The position numbers and the translations under genes are program-made. The notes below the pieces were generated by a model. It did no database searches, was not told where the DNA came from, and saw only the letters and a program-made list of their open reading frames with translations. From contig CM025850.1 of NCBI GenBank assembly GCA_003952965.2, positions 32,664,865 to 32,728,864 on the forward strand: a stretch of DNA of 64,000 nt, given 5' to 3'. Every line of letters begins with the position of its first letter. Position 1 is the first letter of the stretch. This document shows, one piece after another, positions 46,388-59,800 of this stretch. This stretch comes from Morella rubra (Eukaryota; Streptophyta; Magnoliopsida; Fagales; Myricaceae).

Positions 46388-49300
46388 TCACAAAGACTCT
46401 GGACTTGTCGAGGGTCTGATTCTGGCAGGCATTCCTCTAGGTTCCTTCAATCCATCGTGCATCCAATAGGCCAATGAATTTCTGGGGGTGATGGACATTT
46501 TGCTCACATCAATATCTAGCTCTTGCCCAGCGAAGTCTTCATCACTGATAACTTCATCATCATCATATGGAGGTCTGACCATTGACCAATACACAAAGTA
46601 TGGCCGGATGAATCTTCAGATTATGGAGAAACAATCTTATGTGAGTAAACCATTCAAAACAATATATATATATATATACATAAATGTTCAGTTATCAAAA
46701 AGGATCTTCCACTGAGGCCAGCTTCGGAAACTACAAAAAACCCTCCACATCAAATTGGCGAGAAACAATTGGAAAATGAGGAAAATCTTTTTCTTTGTTC
46801 CTCCCTCTTTTGGGTTGTTTCGGGTTGTTCTCCAGGAGAGAGGGAGAGAAAGAGAAAGGGGGGGGGGGGGGGTGCAATGAGGAGTGCGCCCGCCAAACAA
46901 GTTGGTCAGAATCATTGCACGAAGAGTTCAATAGACATGGTAACAGATTAATGCTCACTCTGGGAACATCAGTCTGAATGCAAATGGGCAGTATTTTCCA
47001 GCCTTGCATGTTTCCTCAAATGGGCTCCCGGACATCTCCAAATCTATTTATTTTTCAAAACAGCCCGTCATGAAGAATGACTTCTGTCCATTCCTTGCAT
47101 GGGCTTCTTATGTAAAGCCTGAATTTATAATGAATGCTATTTCATTATTTTAAAACAAATTAATCAAAATGCCAAAGATGTATACCTGTCACTTTTTCTC
47201 AATAAACAAGGGTCAAATGGGAAGAACATGTCAAGCCTTTCCATCCCGCCAAAAGCTTTTGAATGTTCTGACTCTACCGAGCAGTTAAAAACAAATTCGT
47301 CCAAGGAGGTAAATAGACAAGCTGCTTCTGCTTGTCGGCAAAACTCATCAACAACTGAGGGCAGGCACACCTGTCAGAAATGACAACTGAAATAAGATGC
47401 CCTTACTGATAAAGTTTGGATTGTTTGAACACAATCCTGTAGTAAAATTGGGAAATAAAATGACTTGAACCTATGATGGACTCTTCTCAACATCAAAAGG
47501 AAAGAAGAAATTTTTTACGCAGTTGTAAGTAAATATTCTTTATTAATTTCTTTACAAGTTTTTGGTTGTGCCCAAAAAGTAGCTCCTCACCTTCAACGGG
47601 CTCAGTTTATGCTTCAACATTGGCTCTATAAAGAGCAGATGTGATTTGAACCATGCAACATCCATCATAGATTTCATTCGGAAGCAGAACACATACATCA
47701 TTGCCTGTGGACAGACAAACAACCATCAATTTGCAACGAGTCAAAAGCAGTAAATAAGCCTCCTGCACAATTTGATTTAATCGCCAACCACACACAGCTA
47801 TATAAATATGAAACATAAGCATAAAAAAGGGGACATTCTTAGGTCAGGTCACCTTTAATAAAAAATTGACCTTTTGAAATTTCGGTCTAATTCATTTCAC
47901 CAGAAATTGTCCATGTCTAAGATGACCAACTGAAACATTATTGCAGTGGAGGCAATTAAATGTTCTCCACTACATATTATGAAGCCAACTAACAGTTAAC
48001 AACTCTTCATAGATCACTTAATTCCCAATACTTAGTTTTGTTTTTTTTTTTTATAATTACCCAATACTTAGTAGTTAATAGCCAAAAGAACTATGTAAGG
48101 AACAATCATTTTATCAGGATGCACATATGCTTGACACCATTGCCCCCCACCCCCCAAAATGCATTCTTATCAATTATCGAAGGTACAACAATCTAAGCTT
48201 CTAAACCTAATTATTGTCAGAGCAATATTATACCTGGCACGCAGAGTAGAAAAGTCTATGGGGTATTGGATTTATTTCACCGCCTTTTGTTTTGCAATAT
48301 TCCAAACACCAATCCACCAACCTGAGAACACACCAAAACACAAGATAACCAGATCATCTCAAACAGATGTGCTAGTTTATTTTCTTTTTGGAATCACCAA
48401 ATTTTGATTGCGCATACGGTAACAATGAAATGAGAAGCATTATAGATCACATTCTGGGAATATCTAATCCTTAACAACCTTTTCAACATGCTAGCAACGA
48501 AAGGAGCTGACAAGAAATTTGCCCGAGACAAATAACTAGCAAGATATGCAACAGCACTCATCCTGCATAGCATAAGAAAAGAATTAAAATTAGCACCGTA
48601 GATGATGCTCCTCTGACAAGTAAAATTATACTGAAGATGAGAACAAAAGCTAGAAATAGGACAAAATAGGGCAAGCGGAGGTGCAGGAACTTAGATGGAA
48701 GCAAAATGATAATTGCATCCATGTCCCTGTACAACATCTCAAGGTAATACATAAAGTAGTGTTATGATAATCTGGTATACCATACAAAATCAGGAAGGTT
48801 CAACAAGATAATTTAAATTCCACATGATTTTGCTGAACATGCCGGTAAAGTGCATGTCAACCCCAAAGGTTTTTGGTCATTTTATAACTAAGATCCTTTA
48901 TCGGTTTGCAATTTCTATCAAGCATTTGTCAGGATATGACAAAAGATATTCAGCTATGGCCCTTCTTTAAGGAAAATACCCCAAATTGAGAGAAGTAAAA
49001 AAAGCACTTGATAAATAAAAGTTAGGACCAACTGCAAGTGATTCAAAGACCACAAGCCTTGACAACCGATACAGACATGATGATCCCCAAAACAAGAAGA
49101 TAGAAACCAAAAGAACATATTTAAATTCAAAGCATGACCATATTACCGAAACGGCATAGGGTAGTCCTCGCAAACAAAAATATCTGCAAGTAATGTGGCA
49201 AATCTCACACCACAGTTCTCGGGATCCAGGGCACAGGCATAGAAGATCACAAACTGTAATACGGAAAATCAAAAGCAATGATTTAGTGCCTCTGCTAACC

Positions 49301-50377
49301 CACAAAAAAAAAAAAAAAAAAACAACTTATCGAGGAAAAATATGAGAAACAACAGGGCAATTAACTAGAAAATTTTGTTGCATGTAATACCTGAGTAAAT
49401 TTTGACTTGTATGCAGTTAGAACCGTTATCCGAAATGAGTCTAAAAGAGGTTCCAAGACCTAACAATCACATTTGAACAATATAATTCATTCAACATTGA
49501 GCTAGGATTATAGCAGTGAAAATTTGAAGATAAAGAATTACCTCAATCAAACGGCCACTGACTTTACATGATTCAAGATGCTCAAAAGTCAGCACCATCA
49601 AGCTATCCAATTTTTCAGCAATTAAGTTCCCACCTAAACTCTTCCGACTTAATTCTCTAGGAAGCTGCTCAATTATCAGGGGATTACTTTAAATATGAGA
49701 ACAAATAATCATAGGCATATCACGAGAATTGAAATGATAGACCAATTGACCATAAGTTCAAAAATTGGCAAGAACCAGTACAAGTTTGTCCCATCTACTA
49801 TGTCCATGATTAGCCACTATCATTGCCAAATCAGTATTAGTTTGCCTCATCTACTATGTTCATGATTACCCACTTTCATACACGTGTAAAACCAAGGACT
49901 TGACAAAAAGTAAGGCCTAAAGCAAAGGAGATAAAGCAAGGTCCAAATACCACAGATAAGTCAAAGCCAGCTAAGGTTTTCCAGAAATTTTGCTACCACT
50001 TATCAATTCAGAAGACTAATAGATGAAAGCAGATATAGCCCATTTATAAGTATAGCATGGATCATACCTCAATTCCATCTTCATCATCATAATCTGTCAT
50101 TTCGTCCATATTTTCAAGCTCCATCTGAAAAATGCCTTTACTAGAGTCTTCTTGTAAGATGTCATCCCATCCAATCTCCACCTATACGAAGTCCATTACA
50201 TGATTATAAATAAATGAAGTAACATTTTTTCCAGTTAATTTTGTTCAGGAAATTCAAGCTACTCACATCCAACTCTATAAGCATATCCATCAGCGCCATA
50301 AGCAGTGTGCTCCTAACAAATTCTCCAATTGCACCACCCTCAAGCTTTAACATGTTCTCCACATATATGACCGCCAC
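46388..50377 (-). CDS. RRN3: RRN3/TIF-IA, RNA polymerase I initiation factor, 5' part missing
   Basis: RRN3 binds RNA polymerase I and recruits it to rDNA promoters. Ten reverse-strand exons join in frame to 407 residues plus stop: 50267-50377, 50068-50181, 49542-49667, 49391-49459, 49147-49253, 48479-48562, 48234-48321, 47591-47704, 47186-47370, 46388-46613. Hallmarks are VENMLKLEGGAIGEFVRSTL, EIGWDDILQEDSSKGIFQ, FYACALDPENCGVRFATLLA, RMSAVAYLASYLSRANF, AFGGMERLDMFFPFDPCLL and RPYFVYWSMVRPPYDDDE. The first exon here begins at a splice acceptor (phase 0), and about 200 N-terminal residues expected for the family (usual length near 600) were not found between 50378 and 53500. The missing exons should lie towards the N gap. 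The part present has no stop or frameshift. Confidence 0.9.
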
Positions 50378-51696
50378 CTACCAGAAGAGGTGGATATTAA
50401 ATTTCAGAGATAATGATTGACAGTAAAATATTTTCATAAATTATAGCAAATAGTTTAAGAAAGTAACAATAATCACTACATTAGTCTGTATTCTGCATGT
50501 TCAAGTTGGCTATTCCACTATTTCCTTCTTGTTTTCCACCACTTCTTTTGCTTCTATATTTCCTTTAGTGGCTTCCATGAAGCTTTCAAGCTTTTGTTTC
50601 CACGCCTCTCCACGATTGTTTTTCTCCCCTATTCTTTTAGCATAACTCTGGGAATTGAGATCTAATTTTAAGTTTTCGAAATTTTCATTGGAATTTCTCA
50701 GATGCGAGATTCCTGAAGTGCTGGAAAAGTTACCATCGCCAGAAATCTGGCAGTATCCTCTTCAGGCATTTCCGACCAGAATGGTTCAATTACCTTGAAT
50801 TGCTAAGCACTTCATTATGTGTCCCTTCATGTCTCCTTCCTACTTATGTTTGATTGCATTATTTTCTTTTCTGAGTGGTTCTTAATTAGTTACCACGTCT
50901 TGGACTATACCTACATTGACCTGAAAAATTGCATGATTAATGGCTGCTTCAGACGATGTAACTTCTTTATCTAAGTTGTCCTATGCATAGTTGGATCAGG
51001 ATAAAGAACGCATGGTATGCATCCGACCTACAGTGACTGAACGCTTTCTATCCCCATCATGCATGCATGCTTCATTGTATAATATGGTGCCGAGCTGTCA
51101 CTGTATATGCATTTCAGAATTTTTTAGATTTCCTATATTCTAGCATATGGCGATTCAGCGCCCCTGGGAATTTGCAATCAGGAACAACATAAAAGCAAAT
51201 TATGAGAAGGAAAAATCAAAATTTGGTGAGGGACAGGAGGTGAAACACAGATGTCATCGGTATGTAGAAAAGCCAGCAACAGAAAACCAGCATATCCCAT
51301 GTTCTAACATTTGTCTGTTGACCCTTCCTACCCCAGATAAATGGAAAACCACAAGACTGAACCAACCAAGAGGAGGTCACACTGCCTTCCAACAAGGGCC
51401 ACACTGCCTTCCACCAAAAGTTGCAAGCAATAATGATACACAAAAGACACAGAATGGCAAGCTTATTGACATGGGAACCACCATGGGGCAAACCACATTG
51501 CCCCAACTCGTTAATAATAGATAGATTCATATGCCACTCAAAAACTATGTGCATGAGCAATATGACCCAAATAAAATATGTCAAATACATAGCTTAAAAC
51601 TATGTCATATTTTAAGCTTGAATTTGAGATTGTGAGGCACCTATTTTACTAACCGGTTCTTTTGCATAGATTGGCATTCTTTGAGAAACTATTGGA
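50378..51696. other. Sequence left of the gap, no RRN3 exon found
   Basis: This should hold upstream exons of RRN3 but none is recognisable. Reverse-strand frames near 50520-50800 give short unmatched peptides. A small direct repeat (CACACTGCCTTCCA) occurs twice at 51377-51412. Consistent with a large intron or inserted repeat. Confidence 0.35.
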
Positions 51697-52696
51697 NNNN
51701 NNNNNNNNNNNNNNNNNNNNNNNNNNNNNNNNNNNNNNNNNNNNNNNNNNNNNNNNNNNNNNNNNNNNNNNNNNNNNNNNNNNNNNNNNNNNNNNNNNNN
51801 NNNNNNNNNNNNNNNNNNNNNNNNNNNNNNNNNNNNNNNNNNNNNNNNNNNNNNNNNNNNNNNNNNNNNNNNNNNNNNNNNNNNNNNNNNNNNNNNNNNN
51901 NNNNNNNNNNNNNNNNNNNNNNNNNNNNNNNNNNNNNNNNNNNNNNNNNNNNNNNNNNNNNNNNNNNNNNNNNNNNNNNNNNNNNNNNNNNNNNNNNNNN
52001 NNNNNNNNNNNNNNNNNNNNNNNNNNNNNNNNNNNNNNNNNNNNNNNNNNNNNNNNNNNNNNNNNNNNNNNNNNNNNNNNNNNNNNNNNNNNNNNNNNNN
52101 NNNNNNNNNNNNNNNNNNNNNNNNNNNNNNNNNNNNNNNNNNNNNNNNNNNNNNNNNNNNNNNNNNNNNNNNNNNNNNNNNNNNNNNNNNNNNNNNNNNN
52201 NNNNNNNNNNNNNNNNNNNNNNNNNNNNNNNNNNNNNNNNNNNNNNNNNNNNNNNNNNNNNNNNNNNNNNNNNNNNNNNNNNNNNNNNNNNNNNNNNNNN
52301 NNNNNNNNNNNNNNNNNNNNNNNNNNNNNNNNNNNNNNNNNNNNNNNNNNNNNNNNNNNNNNNNNNNNNNNNNNNNNNNNNNNNNNNNNNNNNNNNNNNN
52401 NNNNNNNNNNNNNNNNNNNNNNNNNNNNNNNNNNNNNNNNNNNNNNNNNNNNNNNNNNNNNNNNNNNNNNNNNNNNNNNNNNNNNNNNNNNNNNNNNNNN
52501 NNNNNNNNNNNNNNNNNNNNNNNNNNNNNNNNNNNNNNNNNNNNNNNNNNNNNNNNNNNNNNNNNNNNNNNNNNNNNNNNNNNNNNNNNNNNNNNNNNNN
52601 NNNNNNNNNNNNNNNNNNNNNNNNNNNNNNNNNNNNNNNNNNNNNNNNNNNNNNNNNNNNNNNNNNNNNNNNNNNNNNNNNNNNNNNNNNNNNNNN
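51697..52696. other. Assembly gap, exactly 1000 N
   Basis: A run of 1000 N, a round number typical of a scaffolding placeholder of unknown true length. Truncated genes face it from both sides: RRN3 lacks its 5' exons and NHX lacks its 3' exons. Confidence 1.
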
Positions 52697-54655
52697 TTTC
52701 ACTGGCCTCTAGCAGTTTACAGCTTCTTTCTTAATGAGCATAACCAACTTTCCTTTTCATATTAGTAGCTTCAGTACTAACTGGAAAGGTATCTGTCAAT
52801 TACTTACAGTTGAATGGTCAGGTCTCTAACAATTCAAATGCTTATGATTGCTTGATTAAATTCTTTCTCCTGGTGTGATTGTCAAGGAAAGCCTTCTGGA
52901 GGCGCCTAGATTTGTCTTCTTTGGCTTCATGCTTCTCGGAATTGACTAGGTGCTCAGATCAATCAGATCTCCTAAGACACGAAAAGTCCAATTAAAATCC
53001 CACAACCCAATTGTAAAGCCCTCTTTTCACCAAGTCCTAATCCATTTAGCCTCTTAGTAGAGCCTGAAACTTCCAAAAACAACCAATGTCTGCTCTCAAC
53101 AACTGTTCTCAGATGCAGAACAGCAAACAAATGCCTTGGTTTTCTTCCTTGATACAATTGCAAACCCCTTTCCCCTTTTGTGCCATTAATTTCCATAATC
53201 CAAAAGTTTTCTCCCCTGTTACACCTTTACGCCTTAACCAAGCTGCTCCTCAGCCTCTTTGCATAATATCAAACCCACATATCTCCAAATACAGTCCTTG
53301 AAACAAAAGGTTCAGCATCACTTCATTACTTTGGGGTCCCCCAACCCATAAGGTTGATTGGTAACCAAGTGACCATATACTGTGTTGAGAACCCTAAGGC
53401 ACAGAGACTTTGCTAAGGTAAACAACCCATAGTACCAACTTGTAAATGTCTAATGATTCCACAGGGGTGTTTACATCATTCCAAAATTTTGGTTAAAAAA
53501 ATAATAATAAAATAACTATATAATCTCTTTCCCCCCATCAAATCATCTATTTTCATTGCAATAAACATAAAAAATTCACTTAATTATTTCTCTCCACTTT
53601 TTTCACCAACTTCCATGAATCAAAATTTTGGGAATGGCCAAAGTTTTGGTTTGCAAACACCACCCACATGTCCTCACATGGAAAAAGAAAAGCGAAATAA
53701 AATTGATACCATTAGATGGTGAATGCACTCTACCAAATCCTCCACCCCCCCCCCCCCCCCGGGGGCGGGAAACCCCAACCCCAAAAAAAAAGAAGGATAA
53801 AAAAAATTTAATTTAATGAAAAAAATTAAGCCACATTAATCAAGTTGGTTTACATAATTGGAGTCTATGAACCATAATAGAAAAGGACAAGAGTGTGCAC
53901 TTGGCTCCCTTTATTTTAAGATGGTAGATGTTGGTAAAGACTTGAGCAATTTCATCGAATAAGATATGGGTTATGGCTTTCTTCAAACCAAGTTGACAAC
54001 CTTTGAACCTCATCTCCATCAGATGATAGATGTTTGCATTCAGATTACTGGGAGAGACAGAGGGTTTTGAGATCACTATGGCTCAAGTCGCCGGCTCCTC
54101 TGTGCTTTGGCAGGGCATCTGCAGCATCTTCCCTGAAGTTTACTATTACTGAGAGACATGGAAAAGTTTAGAACTGTCCAAACACGGAAAACTTGGCTCT
54201 TCAATAGTGAATGGCATTAATGTGGGAAAGAATTTTTATCGAGGTAAGACAATTGACGCCAGAAATGCATATTTGCTTGAAGCTTTGGACAAGCTGAATG
54301 AAAGAACCTAAATGCCTGATGTATTAATGTGTGGGATTGACTATTATCTGTCAATAAAAGCATCAGTGGAATTTCCAACAACATTATGCTGAGAAGCAAA
54401 CCTGTTTTGCATCAAAAGACAACGTAGTTTTTACATAGCTTTGAAGTTACATAGCTCATTAAAAGAGTACTATTATCATATACAAAATACTTGCAACTCT
54501 GTGCAGTGCTCATGTCAACACACATGACGAGCACATGGTCAGGATTGTACACAACTAGTTGAGCAATTTCGTTTACATAACAGTATATCTAATCTTACTA
54601 AAGATATGTGGTGACAGATTATTGCATGAGAGCCAGAAGTGGAGTGCAAAATCAC
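52697..54655. other. Sequence right of the gap, no NHX exon found
   Basis: Downstream exons of the reverse-strand NHX gene would be expected here, but no frame resembles them. A poly(C)/poly(G) junction lies at 53744-53765. The stretch may be a long intron or foreign sequence. Confidence 0.35.
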
Positions 54656-55884
54656 CTGAAAGATGGATAAAACAGTGACTGGATCTGTTGCTGATATAAG
54701 AGCACCAAACATCAGACACTCCACAAATGGAAGTCTGTACATGAGGTACATCATACCACCAAGGTAGCTGCAACAAAACAGACAAAAAAGCACAAAGGAA
54801 TAAGCATAAGGCAGGAGGATGGAAACTACGTACGCATACAATGAATAATGAAAAACTTACACTAGAAGACCAGTAACAATCGAAGATATAAATGTTCCAA
54901 GGATAGCAAATGTCACAATGGCTCCAAAATTCGAAAAGAAAGGTTTCTGCAAAGGCCAAAGTCATGGAGTAAATCACACGAGGAGTACATTGGTTTCACT
55001 GCATGCAAACACATGCACATATGCAGAATTTACTAAGTACTTACAGGTGAGAGACTGAACCCCGATTGAGTAAGCACAAAAGTGTCAAGGAGAACTATAA
55101 GTAGAAGGCAATGAACAAGCAGTGATAAAGCAATAAAAGAAAATAAATGAAAATTCCATCCATGATTCGTCAGGATATAATATGATGGGGGGTAACAAGA
55201 ACAGGAAGAAAAATTCCTCATGAAAATTGAACCAAGTCCTGCAGAAATGAAACGAAAAATATTATTGACGCCTCAATAAACAAACGGGAATTGTATCTTC
55301 TCTATTCTTTCTCTATTTGGCTAATACTTTTGGGAATAGCAATGGATTAATGACTACCAAAAACGAAAAGAGAAAGAAGCGTATAGCTGGGACGATTCTG
55401 GGTAAAGGAGAAAGATATGGCACAGCAAACCATGGAAAAGAACCTGATGCTAGTTTCTGTATTTGAGATGTTAGCAAGGCCACCCACAATTAAACCTGAC
55501 ATAAAGAAAGAAAAAATATATACATCATGGTTACACACATTTCCCTTTTAAAGTTTCCTAATAATGTTAATGTTGTTTGTTGCAATTGGAAACGATCCAT
55601 ATAAATCGCTTCCGAAAAGCCCTAATCAGTAAGAACGGAACAAGATTAAAAAAAAAAAAGGCTGCGGGAAAATTGCTAATGTTATATTTGCAGATACCTA
55701 TGAGAAGAGAGGCGCTAGCTTCAGGAAGATAGTAGAACTTGTGACGGCGTAGGACATGACCGAGGACGAAAGAGAGGACGAGCATCATGATCTGGAGAAG
55801 GATACCCACCCCCGCCGCCTGCTGATCCTGTCCAGGAGTACTCCCGCGCGCATCCGCCGGAGATATCTCATCCTCTATGCCCAT
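54656..55884 (-). CDS. NHX5/6: Endosomal Na+/H+ (K+/H+) antiporter, NHX5/6 class, 3' part missing
   Basis: Class II NHX exchangers regulate pH and K+/Na+ in Golgi, trans-Golgi network and prevacuolar compartments. Six reverse-strand exons are present: 55698-55884, 55444-55495, 55179-55238, 55045-55069, 54861-54946, 54656-54767. They encode about 174 residues from the ATG at 55884. Recognisable segments are [56 protein letters not shown], the amiloride-site-like [18 protein letters not shown], and [20 protein letters not shown]. The class normally has about 520-540 residues, so roughly two thirds is missing on the side of the N gap. The last exon ends at a proper donor. The intron between exons 3 and 4 (55070-55178) is a U12-type AT-AC intron. 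Confidence 0.9.
55070..55178 (-). other. U12-type AT-AC intron of NHX
   Basis: Read on the reverse strand the intron starts ATATCCTGAC and ends GTGCTTAC, with TCCTTGAC about 15 bases before the acceptor. These match the U12 donor (ATATCCTT), branch site (TTCCTTAAC) and AC acceptor. Only this splice restores the conserved reading [13 protein letters not shown]. No GT-AG alternative does. Confidence 0.9.
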
Positions 55885-56243
55885 TTTCGAAATTCCGAAA
55901 CGACTCTCGGAATTTCACTCTCTCAGATATAATAGTAACAAATATATGAGAGACTTCTCTGACGATTCAAATGCCCCCGAACTTCCCAGAGGTATCCCAG
56001 TGAACTTTTCCCCAGTCTCCACCACAGCCACGTCACTAGGAGGATTGATTATGACGCCCTCTGCTCTCCCCCGAATTGTCAACTCCCTCCAGAGTATTCC
56101 CAGGTTAATCCTGCCTCTAGTTTTTTCCTTCTTCTGTCTTTTTTTTTTTTTCTTTTTTTTTTCTCCTTTTTTTTTTTTTTTTGGAAGTTTGCCTCCTATC
56201 CCTCGTCCCTGCTAACTGGTTTTTTTTTTTTTAAAAAAAAAAA

Positions 56244-56863
56244 AAAAATTACACGAAGCCACTAAATTTTAGACCCAAATTAAAACCTCACTAAGTTTTA
56301 AAAATAATTTAAAAGCTCACTTAGTTTATCAATTTAGTACGAAAACTAACCCGAACTAATCCGTGTCCAAATTTTGAGCATCTGTAGCAAGCAAATGATG
56401 AGCTCAAGGAAGACATTGTCGAGAAAGACCCACACGGCAAATGGGAGAACGACGTGGCAGACTGAAACTTTCTTAAAGAACCTCCAAGGCAAAACGACGT
56501 GACAGACTAAATCTTTAAAAGCTTTGCAGAAGGGCAAAGAATTTTAAGAGATTTTCAAATCGATAAACCAGGGGCTTCCTCCAAGACTTCTCTATTAGTA
56601 TAGAGGAGATTGTCATGGTTGGCGTGGTAGGATGTGGGTGCAACATGACAGGCTGAAGCTTATGTGGTTTTTTTAAGCACGTGTCAAGTAACGATTTGTT
56701 CATTTATATTACGTGGATTGGGCTCTGTTATCTCTGCTAACAGAATTGACTCGAGTTAGTTTTCGTACTAAACTAAGAAACCAAGTGGGCTTTTAGAATT
56801 TTTTTAAAATCCAGTGAAACTTTTGACCTAGGCCTAAAAATTAATGGGCTCTGTGTAATTTTT
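56244..56863. mobile_element. Long-inverted-repeat (fold-back) element
   Basis: The left arm (about 56244-56357, from AATTACACGAAGCC to GTACGAAAACTAAC) reappears inverted at about 56749-56863 (GTTAGTTTTCGTACTAAA to TGTGTAATTTTT). The arms are about 110 bases with moderate divergence. The interior has no coding frame of known type. The left flank is a T/A homopolymer, so a target-site duplication cannot be read. A MITE of unassigned class. Confidence 0.7.
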
Positions 56864-59800
56864 CCCTTTTTTTTTCGGTCTTTTCCAAATCACGTAATCA
56901 CGTAAAAAGTTAAAGACACTCATATTTCTTTCCTTATGCGTACTGTCACACTTTTCCACCCACACCCTAAACGGCCGTAACGACATCTGTAACATACATG
57001 AAAATATAAATATAACAAAGTTTAACAACAACGAATTGAAAAAATAAACTATAGGCGTATTAAATTTTTCTCTTCCGACTATACCCAATAATTACTGGGT
57101 TTTTTTTTTTTTATTAACTGATTTTTTATTTTCCAAAAAAAAAAAATCTTGCACCTGACTATCATTCTTCTTGCAATTTAAACTTCAAGCTACCAAACCC
57201 CACGTATTACATTCTAAACTATCTGTCTATTTACACTTTTACAATTTATATTTGTACCATGCGTCACAATTTTTGTATTAATTTTATCATTAAAAACTTA
57301 ATTTAAATATAAAATATAAATATATTGATAAATTTGGATGTAAAATATCGAGTTTAGATCATTTTTCTCTTAATTGTAAATATTAATGAGATCTAACAAA
57401 TCAAAGTTATAAATGCCCGAGTTTGATTTATTTAAGAAAACTTACAGATTTTTTAATTTTTCTAGAACACAAACATAAGAACGATCAATAATTATTTTTG
57501 AAAATCGAAAACAAAGCAAGACGGTTTCACTATAATTATGTACATTGCCATTATGCCGTAGGATCTCTCCCTCCATCTCAATAGCTTTAAATTAAAATAT
57601 TATTCATTCACGGCAGCATACATTGTTTTGTTTTTTTTTTTAAAAAAATTATGATGTAGTTTTACAGATCCTGTTAATATAGATGAAATTATTCTGTTTG
57701 TTGTAATTTTCTATTTGACTTATGCGGTATTTTTTTATATGACTTAGTCTTTTTAATTGACGTGACAGGTTTTGGAGTTAGCATGTCACCGCTTACTTTA
57801 CTGACGGAAGTTTAACCGAATGAGTTGATTGACAAAGATTGCAAATATATAGATATTTTATGATCAGTTGAAGAATTAAAGAACCAATTTTAAGAATGGT
57901 CAAAATTCAAGAACAATAAGAATAGTATTTAACCCTTATTAAAAATAGGTGATTACTTGAAATTCTAGTATTATTTATTATACAAATATTTTTATATATG
58001 TTTATATGTTGATGGTTTATAATTTAATTTCTATTTATAATATAAAAAATATCATAATTTAATCCCGCAATATTCATCTCATAATAAATTGCACACGTCG
58101 TATAGTTATTTTATTACTTTTGGTGCTTAATGAATATTCAAGCAAGATTTCCGTCAAACTACGGTATGAATAAGTTACAGAACTAATCAATTTGGTAATA
58201 CCTATGCCCCACATATAAATAAGTATTAAGTTATATTTTTTTTAGTTAAAAAAAGAAAAAGGTCTCTGGTACAATTTTTTTTATCTATACGTTGATATTT
58301 GATTATTTGAATTTAAAAATCTAGCTTGTGATACATTTAGGATGGATAGGGATGATAATTAGTTATGAAGTGTCTCAATAACTTTAGCTTTGATAAGTTA
58401 GGAGTGTTTTGTGTTTTAAAATCATTGATTCCCATAACTCTTTATTTGTAAGTCTATATAAAGTAATGATTGAATAGTTCTATTATGGAAGAAATTTATG
58501 GATAAAAACTTTTGTTTATTTGGAAGGCCGGTTCTCTTCTATTTAAACCATTTTAGGAGCTTTGTTGGCTTCCCTCAAAGAAGCCAACCCTTGTTTCGTC
58601 CTGACACGCTCAAGGCTCCCGGTGGTATCATAGTCTCGCCCCCTTCAATCCGTACAGTGGTATCATAATCTAACCCTCTTAAATCCGTTTACATATATAG
58701 CGTGAGACCTCCAAGATATTAGTAGGACACAAAAAGTTTGGGTCATTATGGAGGCTTGTTAAGTTATCGTTAGATTTGGATTTTGCTAAGTGTGACCTAT
58801 AATGTCAAATATGTTCAATTATGTTGCTTATAATTTTTCATTTTTCAATGTCAAATCATCAAACTTGCCACCTGATAGGCATCGTTCCTTGTATTGTTCA
58901 GTGACCAAAAACTTCTCCTGTAGATTGTATGTATGGAGCTAGGGGCTGTAAAAGAGCCAAATGGTAAATGCTAGGTTCACCAAATTTTAAATGAGGCCAT
59001 TCTACAAGATTCTGGTGCTGCAGAGTTTTGTACAGAAGCAACCTAGCTAGGCAAGGGAATAGGTTCATCCGCTCACAGACAACAACAACAACAAAAATTG
59101 TGTCCCAACGCTGCTCTACCGCGGGAGCCCTCACTTCAACCAAATGGAAGCAACTTTGGCAGTTAAAGATCCACGAGAGGCCTGTGCTCTTGCTTTGGAA
59201 TCTGCACTCCACAAGAAACATGTCTATCTGTCATACAGGAATATAAACTAAACTCCTCAGCATTTCTCACCTGGCACTTCTCAAGGTTTGCAGGGCAACT
59301 TCCACCGCGGCCTGTAGATACTCAGAGATCAAGGGTCCAATGGATTGTTGTTACCGTCAATCCTGCACCATTCTCCTCCGGATTGTAACAAAAAGCTTGA
59401 AAACGCCCACTTTCCAGTATTTATTTCCAGCACAGTGGATCGAACATGGTTGAGTCACAGGAAAATTATTCTCGAGCAGACCAGATGCATTCTTCACAAT
59501 TGCATACTTGCAAGATCTTCCCTTTTCCCTGTATTTCCTCAATAAGCAACTGGAATGTTAATGCTTACCTTACTCTAACAAGCTCAGCCCAACAACAATG
59601 TCCATGAACTTACGAAGGCCAGGCCAAATTAGAAGCTACTTTTGACATGCTCGTACATTGTAATATAATATTTGGAAGTCGTTATAGTTCAGTAATCAGT
59701 ATTGAGAAATTACCATTTGACTGCAAATGCTGAAGGACCTCTGGAGCTCAACATTAATTTGATACTGCCAGGTACCAAGATCTTTCACTGCTTCGCCAAT

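Noticed and set aside
51662..52765. Three long open frames across the gap
   Set aside because: They consist of N and carry no information.
55567..55697. Extension of NHX exon 1 to a later stop
   Set aside because: The protein departs from the family after SASLLIG, exactly at a GT donor. The next exon restores [11 protein letters not shown].
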